DNA from: JADCRZ01 sp031399065
GTDB lineage: Bacteria > Bacteroidota > Bacteroidia > Chitinophagales > Chitinophagaceae
Reading direction: 5' to 3'
NCBI GenBank assembly: GCA_031399065.1
Contig: JANNOM010000027.1
Location: 1-64,000, forward strand
Length of the DNA stretch: 64,000 nucleotides
Part shown: piece after piece, positions 43,258 to 52,158 of the stretch
Layout of the letters: every line of letters begins with the position of its first letter
Position numbering within the stretch: the stretch's first letter is position 1
Notes under the pieces: generated by a model
Told to the model about the DNA's origin: nothing
Databases searched by the model: none
What the model saw: the letters and a program-made list of their open reading frames with translations, nothing else
Position numbers and translations under genes: made by a program

Positions 43258-43302
43258 TAAATAAAGAGGCCGTATCAAAGTTGATACAGCCTCTTTATTT
43301 AA
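43258..43302. terminator. Bidirectional terminator hairpin
   Basis: AAATAAAGAGGC (43259-43270) pairs with GCCTCTTTATTT (43289-43300), extended by CGTATCA/TGATACA, with A-rich and T-rich flanks on the two sides. It separates the convergent GH27 and manganese catalase genes and can serve both. Confidence 0.85.
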
Positions 43303-43393
43303 ATACCTTATGCAAACAAATTGCTCTTATACAGTTCTCCGGCTTTTCGAAATACGTTCGATACTTTCGCTTGCTTTAAGAATACATCGATCA

Positions 43394-44332
43394 TTATTTC
43401 TTCTTCCCTGATTTTTTAGGCGCAGCCATTTTTTCTTTAAACTCTGTGAAAGCGTCGGCAAGTTCCTGTAATTCCGGGTCCAGGCCGGGAGCAAACTCTT
43501 CCGGACGTTCCGGTGCAGATGGAATGGGATAACTTTCGCGCGGTTCTTTCATGGTAACAAGTTCCGTATCGTCATGAAACGGTGAAGCCCCGCTAAAGAT
43601 TTTTCCCATTTGCGAATCATCCAGGCGGAAATGGTATTGCTCACGATGAATGCCCGCGTCGAGCAAAACTTTTACTTCCGGAAACTGCGACGAATCAAAT
43701 TTAGGAACGGGTAATACTTTCCCCCAATCCACTCCCAGTGTTTCCAGTGCTTTTGCGAAGGCAGCCTGGTGCGCTTCATCCCGAACGATCAGGAAGGCTA
43801 CCGTTGCGCGCAGCGTTTTGTTTTCTGACATCTGGTAGATGCGGCATTTCTGTAAACGACCCGTAGCTTCCAGTACCAGGTTGTCCATCAGATCCAGTAC
43901 CAGGTTGCCATGGTTGTGTACATAGGAGCCACTCCATGGATTACCCGCTGCATCTACGGGCAGCGCACCCTGCGCGCCCACTATAAAGTGATGCGGGTTT
44001 TGCTGCTCCTTCGCCATATCCATGGTTGCCACACCGCCTTTACCGGGCGTTTCAAACTTCTTTCCATGATATTCAGGAGCGCCATCCAGCAGGCGGGCGA
44101 TGGTTTTTGAAATCAGTTCCACATGACTGATTTCTTCTATTCCCACACCTTGAATAAGATCAAGATAAGGAATACCGTTCCCCCTGAAATTAAAGCTCTG
44201 AAAAAGATATTGCATCATCGTACGCATTTCCCCGAACTGGCCACCCAGGCCTTCCTGCAACGCATTGGCGGCGGAGGGATCGGGTTCGTCGGCTACGATT
44301 TCGTTGATAAGTGTCTGAACATGGTAAAACAT
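43394..44332 (-). CDS. Manganese catalase
   Basis: 312 aa from the ATG at 44332, whose product starts MFYHVQTLINEIVADEPDP, the usual start of the family. An upstream in-frame ATG at 44404 would add 24 unusual residues and is less likely. The four-helix bundle has the dinuclear manganese ligands: Glu in GGQFGEMRTMMQYLFQSF, Glu/His in GVGIEEISHVELI, and Glu/His in VRDEAHQAAF. It breaks down hydrogen peroxide. The Lys-rich tail (KSGKKK) is common in this group. Stand-alone gene. Confidence 0.92.
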   Translation of the reverse strand: MFYHVQTLINEIVADEPDPSAANALQEGLGGQFGEMRTMMQYLFQSFNFRGNGIPYLDLIQGVGIEEISHVELISKTIARLLDGAPEYHGKKFETPGKGGVATMDMAKEQQNPHHFIVGAQGALPVDAAGNPWSGSYVHNHGNLVLDLMDNLVLEATGRLQKCRIYQMSENKTLRATVAFLIVRDEAHQAAFAKALETLGVDWGKVLPVPKFDSSQFPEVKVLLDAGIHREQYHFRLDDSQMGKIFSGASPFHDDTELVTMKEPRESYPIPSAPERPEEFAPGLDPELQELADAFTEFKEKMAAPKKSGKKK

Positions 44333-44462
44333 ATAATGATTTTTATTTCGTCTACTTGTATAAAATTTATGCCACCGATACTTACGTTTAATCGGTGCAT
44401 TCATTTAAATCTATAAAATTGGCGAGGTTGTTTCAGTGTTTGATTGTGCGGATAAACAAATA

Positions 44463-44513
44463 GCAAAGCCCCACCAAGGCTATGTTGAACTTTTGGTAGG
44501 GCTTGCTTTTTAT
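44463..44513. terminator. Terminator-like hairpin
   Basis: GCAAAGCCCCACCAA near 44464 pairs (with one mismatch and a bulge) with TTGGTAGGGCTTGC ending at 44505, followed on the plus strand by TTTTTATTT. It lies between the catalase start and the next hairpin. Its best T-run is on the plus strand, although the genes around it are on the minus strand. Confidence 0.5.
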
Positions 44514-44599
44514 TTAGGCTTATTACGACGGCAACTTTACAAAGCAACAATTTAACTGATAATTATACGCTATAAAAAGACGGTGCCTTACTTTGTGAA

Positions 44600-44650
44600 G
44601 GAATGAAAATGCCCCCAAAAGTGTTTAGCTCTTGGGGGCATTTTCATTCC
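44600..44650 (-). terminator. Perfect 19-base hairpin after the beta-helix gene
   Basis: GGAATGAAAATGCCCCCAA (44600-44618) and TTGGGGGCATTTTCATTCC (44632-44650) pair at all 19 positions around a 13-base loop. It begins 12 bases after the stop codon of the minus-strand 1169-residue gene, so it likely ends or protects that transcript. No long T-run follows. Confidence 0.7.
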
Positions 44651-44662
44651 TTGATTAACCAT

Positions 44663-47600
44663 TTATCTCCTAATCAATTTAAACCGTTGTTTTTGACTTC
44701 CCTGTGTCACTTCAAGGATATAAATACCCGCTGGCAAACGGCTGCCCAATTGCAGTGTTCCATTCGCAGAAAGATTTGTTTTTCTTTCCATTATCCTTCC
44801 TTGCATGTCTGTCAGCAGAACGCTTAAACGCTTATCACTACTGCTATTCGTGGTTATAGTAAAATAGCTGTCCGATGGGTTAGGGGTAGCTTTTACCACT
44901 AATTTACCAGTAGCAGGCAACTGCAGTTCCCGCATCGCTTGTTGGAAAGACTGTGTTGACATGCGGGCGCTGCTTTCCCCTATCGGTGACAACCTGTTAC
45001 CCGATATCGGAAATTCGGCTGTTCCATCCGCCATGGTCCATCCAACTGATAAATGGTCGGACCCTGTGGACTGCTTATGCAGCGCTTCAAAATAATAACG
45101 GACACCTTTTATCATTCTTATAGGTGCTGATTTCTGCGATGGGAACTGGAACCACTCCCTGAAGCCAACCGGTGCTTCATTGTAAGCGACCAGTACCTTG
45201 TTGGAGGGGTTTACATCGGTGCTTAAGAAGAACCCTGCCTGGTCATCGCCAGCTATGTAAAAAATATAATTGCCGGTCGTAGGTGCACAGATATAACCTT
45301 TTAGCCTGGCACCGTAATTACTCCCCACTTCGTTATATTCCAGGCTGCCTAGTGGCAGTGTGACGCCGGGATTACCAGGGTAAGCAGGATTATTAGTAAG
45401 GTCTGTTATCTGTGTACCAGGTATGTTAGTATATCCCTCACCTGTAGCAACTCCTGTAGGCGTACAGCCAGTAACGGTGACCAGTACCGTGTCCGATATG
45501 GTACTATCGCCGCTGTTATCAAACGCTTTTGCCGTTACGGAATAAATACCGGGTTCTATTTCGTTGTGGCTTGGCCAGATGTAAGGCGAGGTACTATCTA
45601 TAAAAAATTTGATACCATCATAATAAAACTCCACTTTACGAATAAAGCCATCAGTGTCGCTGGCAGTGGCTTCAACTGGTATAAGGGTGCCTGCGGCAAA
45701 GCTGCTGTTGTTAACGGGATTTATAATACTCACAACCGGTGGCTGATTGGATGGTACAACAACCGGAGCTTCTTCAGTAATAAACACATCATCTAAATAC
45801 ACCGACTTGTTGCTGTTACCTAAAAAGAAACGCAGCGCCACCGAACCTGTATAGGTGCTGGTATAGGCATAAGATCCGTAGGTTGCCTGCGTAGTTGTTA
45901 TACTGACGCCTCTGGAGAAGATAGTGGCGAAAGGAGATGCATTTTGCAAAATCCTTAATCCTATGGCACGGGCAGAATCTGCACTTGCTTTAAAAGTAAT
46001 GATATAGTTCCTGTCCTTTACTAAAAAAACATTGGTGCTAAGCTGTATATTGTCGGAATTATTGGGTGTAGGGAGTGTGGTAATAACTACATTACCAACG
46101 TTGGTAGATGAACCGGTCATGGGAACTGACTGTATGGTTGAAACGCCGCCATTTTTATTAGCAAAGGTCCATCCGGTAGTATTCACATCAAAAGTCGGAT
46201 TGGAAATCATATTCGTTCCGGGAGGAGGCAGCACCGGGGTAACGGTCAATAACTGCGTCACATTTCTGGCCGGGTTAGTAGCGGTATCCCCGGGTTGCGA
46301 GGCTGTTATGGTAGAGGTGCCTGCCGCTACGATACGAATTTGCCCGGCAACGATGGTAGCCACCCCTAAATTGGAACTGGTATACGAAATAGGTAAGCCT
46401 GCACTGGTGGTGGCACCCGGATCGAAGTTCGGACTTCCAGTCACTTTTATCGGGAGCGGGTTAAAGGTAATCGTTTGTAAGGCTTTTGTTCCATCATATC
46501 CATAACCCGTTATAACAAAATTATAGGGGTTTTCATTTGCGTCGTCATTGGCAATACTAACAGTACCGGCATAATTACCTGCCAGGGCTGTGGGAGTTAA
46601 GGTTACCTGGAAGGTAACCGACCCGTTAGGAGCAACAGTAGCCGGCGCATCAGTAGCAAGTGAAAACCCGGTACCTGTTGTGTTGGCTACTACCACCGTT
46701 GGCGTGCCGGTTAAGTTAAGTGCAAGGTCGCCGATATTTTGGATAGTAAAGGTGACCGTTTTCGGTGATGAAGAGGATACATCTCCAAAGTCGAATCTGC
46801 CGGTATTGTCGAATATTTCTGCGGTATCCTGCAATAGCTTTAGTTCTGTTCTGGCAATCACCGTAGGGTACTCGTAAGCACCCTTATCGCTTGCAAAGCC
46901 CACCGGGCGTCCAACGCCTAAAATATCGGTAACACTGAACTGGCCGGCTATATTGCTACCATTGTTAATAGCAGGACTGGTAGCGTTAAGCTGCAGGTTA
47001 GCTGTGGAGTCTGTGGCAAGCGAAATAAACTGTGGGTTGGCAGTCATGTCGTTACCCCCATTTTTATAGGAAGGCCCGTTAAAATACAAATTATAGTCAT
47101 AGATGGTGTTGGCATCATTACCGTTGCAATTGCCGCCGGTACGTGCATACATAATGTTATTGTAAATTCTTACATCCGAACACTGGTTGGCATCGATCTC
47201 CGGATAGCCCACTACGGTTCCATTGTTATAAGCGGTGTTATTGACAATATCCACATGGGATGCTCTGTATGCATGCACACCTCCTCCGCCGTTGTTATAA
47301 CTCACATTGTTTTCTACCAGGTAACGTCCAACATACGGGAAGGTAGTAGTGCCGTTGCCGGTGTTCACGTCCAGTATAATACCATTACCATCGCTCAGTG
47401 CGTCGATCCGTTCCCAGGGAATAAGTGTTTTATTGTTGTGAACCACATTGTTGCGGATAAATATTTTGTATGAAGTGACCGCATCTATGCTTTTAGGATC
47501 AAGAATACTGATGCCGCTGCCGGCGTACATGGAGTACCAGCAGGTGTTATAAATCAGGTTGTTTTCTATTGTGACGTAATCGCAACGGAAACCGCCTATA

Positions 47601-48172
47601 CCACCGCCGGTATCATGAATTTTACAATTGCTTATAATGATGTGGTGAGCGTCAGCACTATTACCGATAGAAATAGATCCGCAGTTATACATGGAGATTT
47701 TGTTCCAGTCTGCGTTCCTGTTTTCATAATCCCGCCATGTTTGGTATGCATCGGCATAGTTAAGGAGTTGGTTGGTTCCTTCTATTTCAAGCCCGGAAAT
47801 AGCAATATAGGATGCATCAATAGCGATTGCCCGCCATATTTGAAATGTTAGTCCTGTAAGCAGTTTCAGCTTGGGCGTGTGGCCCGGGTATGCCTTATAT
47901 GTAATATAGGCTCCCTCCCTACCTGAGCGGGTTATAGTAACAATGCTTTGCTGAAAGTTTGATATGGGCGTATACGTGCCGTTCATAATAAACACGGTAT
48001 CGCCCGGGTTGGTAAAAGAGGCCGCTCTTCTGATCGTTGCAAAGGGTTGTGCGAGCGTGCCGGGATTGTTATTGTCTCCGGATAAAGCAGACACATAATA
48101 ATCAGTCGCAAACAAATTAAATGTGCAGGATAACAAAAAAACAAGGAGAGGGAAGGTAAATACTCTTTTCAT
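44663..48172 (-). CDS. T9SS-secreted beta-helix/PA14 multidomain protein
   Basis: 1169 aa with a signal peptide (LLVFLLSCTFNLFA). Residues ~22-430 form a right-handed parallel beta-helix of the DUF1565/polysaccharide-lyase-like type (DYYVSALSGDNNNPGTLAQP, VTIENNLIYNTCWYSMYAGS). Then come a choice-of-anchor-D-like domain (~455-565, FDFGDVSSSSPKTVTF), an Ig-like domain (~570-650), a CBM4/9-like domain (~660-800, NMISNPTFDVNTTGWTFANK), an Ig domain (~810-905, NQPPVVSIINPVNNSSF), PA14 (~925-1070, AGDDQAGFFLSTDVNP) and a T9SS type A tail. It likely attacks or binds a glycan at the cell surface; the exact enzyme class is unknown. Confidence 0.85.
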   Translation of the reverse strand: MKRVFTFPLLVFLLSCTFNLFATDYYVSALSGDNNNPGTLAQPFATIRRAASFTNPGDTVFIMNGTYTPISNFQQSIVTITRSGREGAYITYKAYPGHTPKLKLLTGLTFQIWRAIAIDASYIAISGLEIEGTNQLLNYADAYQTWRDYENRNADWNKISMYNCGSISIGNSADAHHIIISNCKIHDTGGGIGGFRCDYVTIENNLIYNTCWYSMYAGSGISILDPKSIDAVTSYKIFIRNNVVHNNKTLIPWERIDALSDGNGIILDVNTGNGTTTFPYVGRYLVENNVSYNNGGGGVHAYRASHVDIVNNTAYNNGTVVGYPEIDANQCSDVRIYNNIMYARTGGNCNGNDANTIYDYNLYFNGPSYKNGGNDMTANPQFISLATDSTANLQLNATSPAINNGSNIAGQFSVTDILGVGRPVGFASDKGAYEYPTVIARTELKLLQDTAEIFDNTGRFDFGDVSSSSPKTVTFTIQNIGDLALNLTGTPTVVVANTTGTGFSLATDAPATVAPNGSVTFQVTLTPTALAGNYAGTVSIANDDANENPYNFVITGYGYDGTKALQTITFNPLPIKVTGSPNFDPGATTSAGLPISYTSSNLGVATIVAGQIRIVAAGTSTITASQPGDTATNPARNVTQLLTVTPVLPPPGTNMISNPTFDVNTTGWTFANKNGGVSTIQSVPMTGSSTNVGNVVITTLPTPNNSDNIQLSTNVFLVKDRNYIITFKASADSARAIGLRILQNASPFATIFSRGVSITTTQATYGSYAYTSTYTGSVALRFFLGNSNKSVYLDDVFITEEAPVVVPSNQPPVVSIINPVNNSSFAAGTLIPVEATASDTDGFIRKVEFYYDGIKFFIDSTSPYIWPSHNEIEPGIYSVTAKAFDNSGDSTISDTVLVTVTGCTPTGVATGEGYTNIPGTQITDLTNNPAYPGNPGVTLPLGSLEYNEVGSNYGARLKGYICAPTTGNYIFYIAGDDQAGFFLSTDVNPSNKVLVAYNEAPVGFREWFQFPSQKSAPIRMIKGVRYYFEALHKQSTGSDHLSVGWTMADGTAEFPISGNRLSPIGESSARMSTQSFQQAMRELQLPATGKLVVKATPNPSDSYFTITTNSSSDKRLSVLLTDMQGRIMERKTNLSANGTLQLGSRLPAGIYILEVTQGSQKQRFKLIRR

Positions 48173-48525
48173 AATGGTGATTATTTTTTAAATAAAAGCA
48201 TCGTTTTAATTTTTTAATATTAAAGGCCAGAGTATGAAAATAAATAAAAATTTTATTATAAAAAACTATTCAATTATGTTGAAGTGTACAATTTCTACAT
48301 TTTACCCGTTAAAAGCGTTTTTCAATTCAGCAGAGCTGCTGAATTGACATTGTTTTCACACGGATGCTGCTTCCATCTATTTAAAAGATCATATAAACTT
48401 AACAAAGCCACTGAATGCTGCAATGGAATGTAGTATAATATCCGAAGCTGCAGGACGTAATAAACAAAGTTGAGTCAGGCAAGGCTGCAGGTAAATTCTT
48501 TCCCCAATCGGCTTTCTACCAGCAA
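48173..48525. other. Intergenic region, no gene seen
   Basis: About 350 AT-rich bases between the SDR gene end and the beta-helix gene start (both minus). It should contain the promoter of the beta-helix gene. The pair CAGCAGAGC/GCTGAATT around 48330 forms only a short palindrome (TTCAGCAGAGCTGCTGAA) that may be a small terminator for the SDR gene. Confidence 0.4.
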
Positions 48526-49518
48526 CTACCGCTTTTGTTTTCTTCTTGCAACCATTACCGTCAGCGCAACCAATGCGAGGCTACCCGCCACCATGCCTGC
48601 TTTGCGGGCCGTTGATTGCGATGAGGGTTTGCTCCAGCCACCGTGTATGCTGCTGCCGAAGTTTACAGTGTCCAATATATTTCCAGGTGTTTTTTCAATG
48701 GGATCTGCCTGATTTAGATAGGTGCGTATTACCCATGCCGTGATGTTTCTGCTCAATACAGGAAATAGCGCATGGGTGATTCTTAAAAACGGGGACATAA
48801 CGCCCACGGCTATTGTAGAACGTGGCTGACGGATAATCCGGACCACTTCCCTGGCTACTATTTGCGGATCTACCACGGGAGGTGCCGGCCGGATTACCTT
48901 GCCCGTGTAATTGGCTGCGTGCTGGATACCCGGGGTGTCCAGAAACGCAGGGTAAAGGTCACAGACATGGATATTCGGCTCATTACTCAATTCGCCTTTT
49001 AACGCTTCCGAAAACCCGCGCAACCCGAACTTGCTGGCACTATAGGCAGCTCCATACGGAACGGGGAACCAGCCACCCACAGATATATTGTTGATCAGAA
49101 TACCATAACCCTGTTGCTTAAAATAGGGCAGTATTGCCTGCGCACCATGGATATAGCCCAGCAGGTTAACTTTAATAAGATCTTCATGAACGCTTGATGG
49201 AACGTCTTCCAGCGCACCGGTAGCCATAACGCCGGCATTATTAATCCACACATCCACGGAGCCTCCATACTCATTTGCTTTCTGAGCCAGTTCCCGGATA
49301 CCGTCGGCAGACCGGGTATCTGTTTGTACTGCCAGCGCGATGGCACCATACGATTCACATTCCCTGGCAACTTCCTCCAGCACGTCCAGTCTTCTTGCTG
49401 CCAGTATGAGCTTCGCTCCGTGCCGGGCCAGTTCAATGGCCATTGCGCGGCCAACCCCGCTTGAAGCCCCGGTGACGACGATGGTTTTGGAAGAGAGATC
49501 TATTTTGTCGGGTATCAT
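48526..49518 (-). CDS. Short-chain dehydrogenase/reductase with C-terminal membrane helix
   Basis: 330 aa. TGASSGVG near residue 17 and AARRLDVLEEVA after the second strand point to NADP(H). NNAGVM, the catalytic Ser in NNISVGGW and the YSASKFGLRGF Tyr/Lys motif are intact. The C-terminus has a hydrophobic helix (AGMVAGSLALVALTVMVA) and a basic tail, so it may be anchored in the inner membrane. Substrate unknown. It is 86 bases downstream of the T9SS type B protein gene on the same strand. Confidence 0.88.
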   Translation of the reverse strand: MIPDKIDLSSKTIVVTGASSGVGRAMAIELARHGAKLILAARRLDVLEEVARECESYGAIALAVQTDTRSADGIRELAQKANEYGGSVDVWINNAGVMATGALEDVPSSVHEDLIKVNLLGYIHGAQAILPYFKQQGYGILINNISVGGWFPVPYGAAYSASKFGLRGFSEALKGELSNEPNIHVCDLYPAFLDTPGIQHAANYTGKVIRPAPPVVDPQIVAREVVRIIRQPRSTIAVGVMSPFLRITHALFPVLSRNITAWVIRTYLNQADPIEKTPGNILDTVNFGSSIHGGWSKPSSQSTARKAGMVAGSLALVALTVMVARRKQKR

Positions 49519-49604
49519 ACAAGATGTTTATATGGGTTGTACAATAAATGCGCCATCAGCTTTGGCGGGAGGATTTGCAGGGGTTATGCATTGCGATGAG
49601 GTAT

Positions 49605-51959
49605 CTACCGTAACAGTAAAAAGGTTCCTGAAAGTAATTTCACCGGCTGTCCCCTGAACTGGATCTGAAGCTTGTAGACATAAGTTCCAACGGGTTGCGG
49701 CGTGGCTTTGTACATGCCGTTCCAACGGTCCGCAGGAGTGCCCGATTCATACACTTTATTTCCCCAGCGGTTATGGATAGTAAGTTTATATTTTTCCAGG
49801 AGGCAGTCAGGACTGATCAGGCCGGTAAAAAGATCATTTCTGCCATCACCATTAGGAGTAAATGCGTTAGGTACCTGCACACTGCAATGGCAGTTGTATA
49901 TCGTAACATTTGTACTGCTTCCGGGTGTACCCGTATAGCAACCCGTTATTGCCAGGTTATACGAAACCGTATAAGTACCGGGTAATGATGAACGCGGATT
50001 GATGGCACCGGTAGTAGCGTGGAGATATAACCCGGAGGAAGCGGAAAAGATACCGCCTGCCGTAAAGCTTTCAGGGGTGACGGGACTTTGCAGGCTATCG
50101 TCTGAACATATAAACTCGCTGACGTAATTAAAAGATGACGACAGATTAATAGGTGGTTCCACTACCAGTTCAGCGGTTGCTTCTAGTGCAGGGGAACAGG
50201 ATGTAGCGGGCCTCCTGTAAACGACGGTATACCTGCCCGGAGTGCTGCGCGAGGGATCGGCCTGGCCTGTTGTTTCATTAACGATGGCACCAGGAACTAT
50301 GGTGGAAAAACGTCCCCCTGCTGGGAAACCGGTACTCTTATCGGCAGGCAGCGAAGAGACGAGTCCGCATGCAGGCACCGGGTACGAAAAGGAAAAGGGG
50401 GCCTCAGGCGAAGGCGGTAAAATGGAAATAACGGTACTCGTGGTATAATTGTACGGACAGGTGATCTGGTAATTTATAGTATAAGTGCCAGGGATGGAAG
50501 CTTCCGGGCGGATGATACCGGTAGCTTTATCCAGTTCGAGACCCGGAGTAGTAGCAGTATAAGTACCCCCGGGTTCGAAACCCGGTACTGGTAATGGACT
50601 GGCCGTTGCATCGGAGGTGCATACAGGCGAGGCGTAGCCGATGCCGAAGGAGGGGACAGGCCGTTTGCCATCGTCCACTTTTACGACCCATAAATCATTC
50701 AGTCCTTTGTTACCAGTAAGGTCACCGTCTGATGATGATGATAAACCGGCAAAAAAATATCCGCCGGAGCCGGCAGGGGATACTAATTGCCCGTAGATAG
50801 TAAGGTCATTCCCGAAACCACCAAAGGTCTTTTGCCATTCCATCATTCCGGAAGCAGTTATTTTTACCAGCCACAGATCGATAGATCCTTTTATGCTGCA
50901 CACATCTCCATCTGATGAAGTGGTATACCCCAGTATGATACATCCGCCATCTGCAGTTGCGGCAAGCGAACCATTGTTCTCGGCTGCTGTACCGCCTAAA
51001 CTTTTTTCTGAAAGCATATTCCCGTCTTCATTGATCCGGAGCAGCCATAAATCATTATCTCCGCTGGGAGCCGACACATCGCCATCTGTGGAATTGGTAT
51101 TTGAAATAACCCACCAGCCAGTGCCTGCAGGTGCGATACCGCCGAAGATGTCATTGCCAGAACCTCCATACGTTCTTTGCCAGAGCAGGGTTCCGTTACG
51201 GTCAAGCCTTACCAGCCAGGTATCAAATTGCCCTCTATTTACTGTAACATCTCTGTCATCGGAGCTGGTGCTTCCTCCCAGTATTAACCCCCCGTCTTTT
51301 GTTTCCAGTATCTTATGCGGTCCATCGTCGGAATTTGTACCACCCAATGTTCTTTGCCATAAAAGTGTGCCCGATGCATTCAGACGCACGATCCATATAT
51401 CTATAGATCCCCTGGGGCTTGTCACGTCGCCGTCATTTGATTGTGTAGTGCCTGTTACGGCCAGTCCTCCGTCGGATGTTACCACGAGCGAGAATCCGGC
51501 ATCGAACCCGGATCCACCCAGGCACCGCTGCCAGAGTATGTTGCCATCTCTATCTACACGTACCAGCCACATGTCCTGACCGCCTTTAAGTCCCGCTATA
51601 TCCCCACCGGATCGGTTAGTAACACCTGTAAAAACATATCCTCCGTCAGGCATCTGTTTTACACCAACCCCATAATCGTCTCCAGGTCCGCCATAGTTTT
51701 TCGCCCACTGTACGGTTCCGCCCGGGGCCATTTTTACGAGCCATATATCATTTCGACCCTTACTACCGGAGATATCGCCATCGGCCGATTCAGTGAAGCC
51801 AATCAAAATACAACCGTTGTCTGAGGTCGGCTCTAAGCCAAATACATGATCGTTCTTTGTGCCGCCCAGATTTTTCTGCCACTCGATGAGAGGTTGTGCA
51901 TGAATATGAATAAAACTGTAGAGTAGTAAGACGGCAGACAGTGTTGTAATATGTTTCAT
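49605..51959 (-). CDS. T9SS type B secreted beta-propeller protein (gliding-motility-associated C-terminus)
   Basis: 784 aa with a signal peptide (HITTLSAVLLLYSFIHIHAQ). Residues ~28-430 hold about seven repeats of roughly 55 residues with the pattern D-G-G-x-x-x-x-G-x-T-x-S-x-D-G-D and [KR]-G-x-x-D-[IML]-W-[LI]-V-[KR], which fits a beta-propeller. Three domains with CSD/Ig-like strands and P-G-[TR]-Y-T-[VI] repeats follow. The end is the CHU_C/type B sorting domain (VPNAFTPNGDGRNDLF then IHNRWGNKVYES). It is exported by T9SS, perhaps attached to the cell surface. It is divergent from the LytS/LytTR pair. Confidence 0.88.
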   Translation of the reverse strand: MKHITTLSAVLLLYSFIHIHAQPLIEWQKNLGGTKNDHVFGLEPTSDNGCILIGFTESADGDISGSKGRNDIWLVKMAPGGTVQWAKNYGGPGDDYGVGVKQMPDGGYVFTGVTNRSGGDIAGLKGGQDMWLVRVDRDGNILWQRCLGGSGFDAGFSLVVTSDGGLAVTGTTQSNDGDVTSPRGSIDIWIVRLNASGTLLWQRTLGGTNSDDGPHKILETKDGGLILGGSTSSDDRDVTVNRGQFDTWLVRLDRNGTLLWQRTYGGSGNDIFGGIAPAGTGWWVISNTNSTDGDVSAPSGDNDLWLLRINEDGNMLSEKSLGGTAAENNGSLAATADGGCIILGYTTSSDGDVCSIKGSIDLWLVKITASGMMEWQKTFGGFGNDLTIYGQLVSPAGSGGYFFAGLSSSSDGDLTGNKGLNDLWVVKVDDGKRPVPSFGIGYASPVCTSDATASPLPVPGFEPGGTYTATTPGLELDKATGIIRPEASIPGTYTINYQITCPYNYTTSTVISILPPSPEAPFSFSYPVPACGLVSSLPADKSTGFPAGGRFSTIVPGAIVNETTGQADPSRSTPGRYTVVYRRPATSCSPALEATAELVVEPPINLSSSFNYVSEFICSDDSLQSPVTPESFTAGGIFSASSGLYLHATTGAINPRSSLPGTYTVSYNLAITGCYTGTPGSSTNVTIYNCHCSVQVPNAFTPNGDGRNDLFTGLISPDCLLEKYKLTIHNRWGNKVYESGTPADRWNGMYKATPQPVGTYVYKLQIQFRGQPVKLLSGTFLLLR

Positions 51960-52158
51960 AAACCGGGAACGTTTCAGGGTACTAGATAAATGAACGATCT
52001 CCTGAAAATATAAATTTGCATTAGAACTTTTATTGAATTTATCTTAAGTGTTCGTTTTGCTTGCTGAAATGCACTTTTATATTGTTTGTTATTTATATCT
52101 TTATCGGTGTAGCAGCTAAGTTCCTGACTAATGCTAAAATGCTGCTTATATTACCCTG

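Noticed and set aside
44333..44404. Extended start of the manganese catalase
   Set aside because: Homologues begin at MF.HV; the 24 extra residues are basic and unlike the family.
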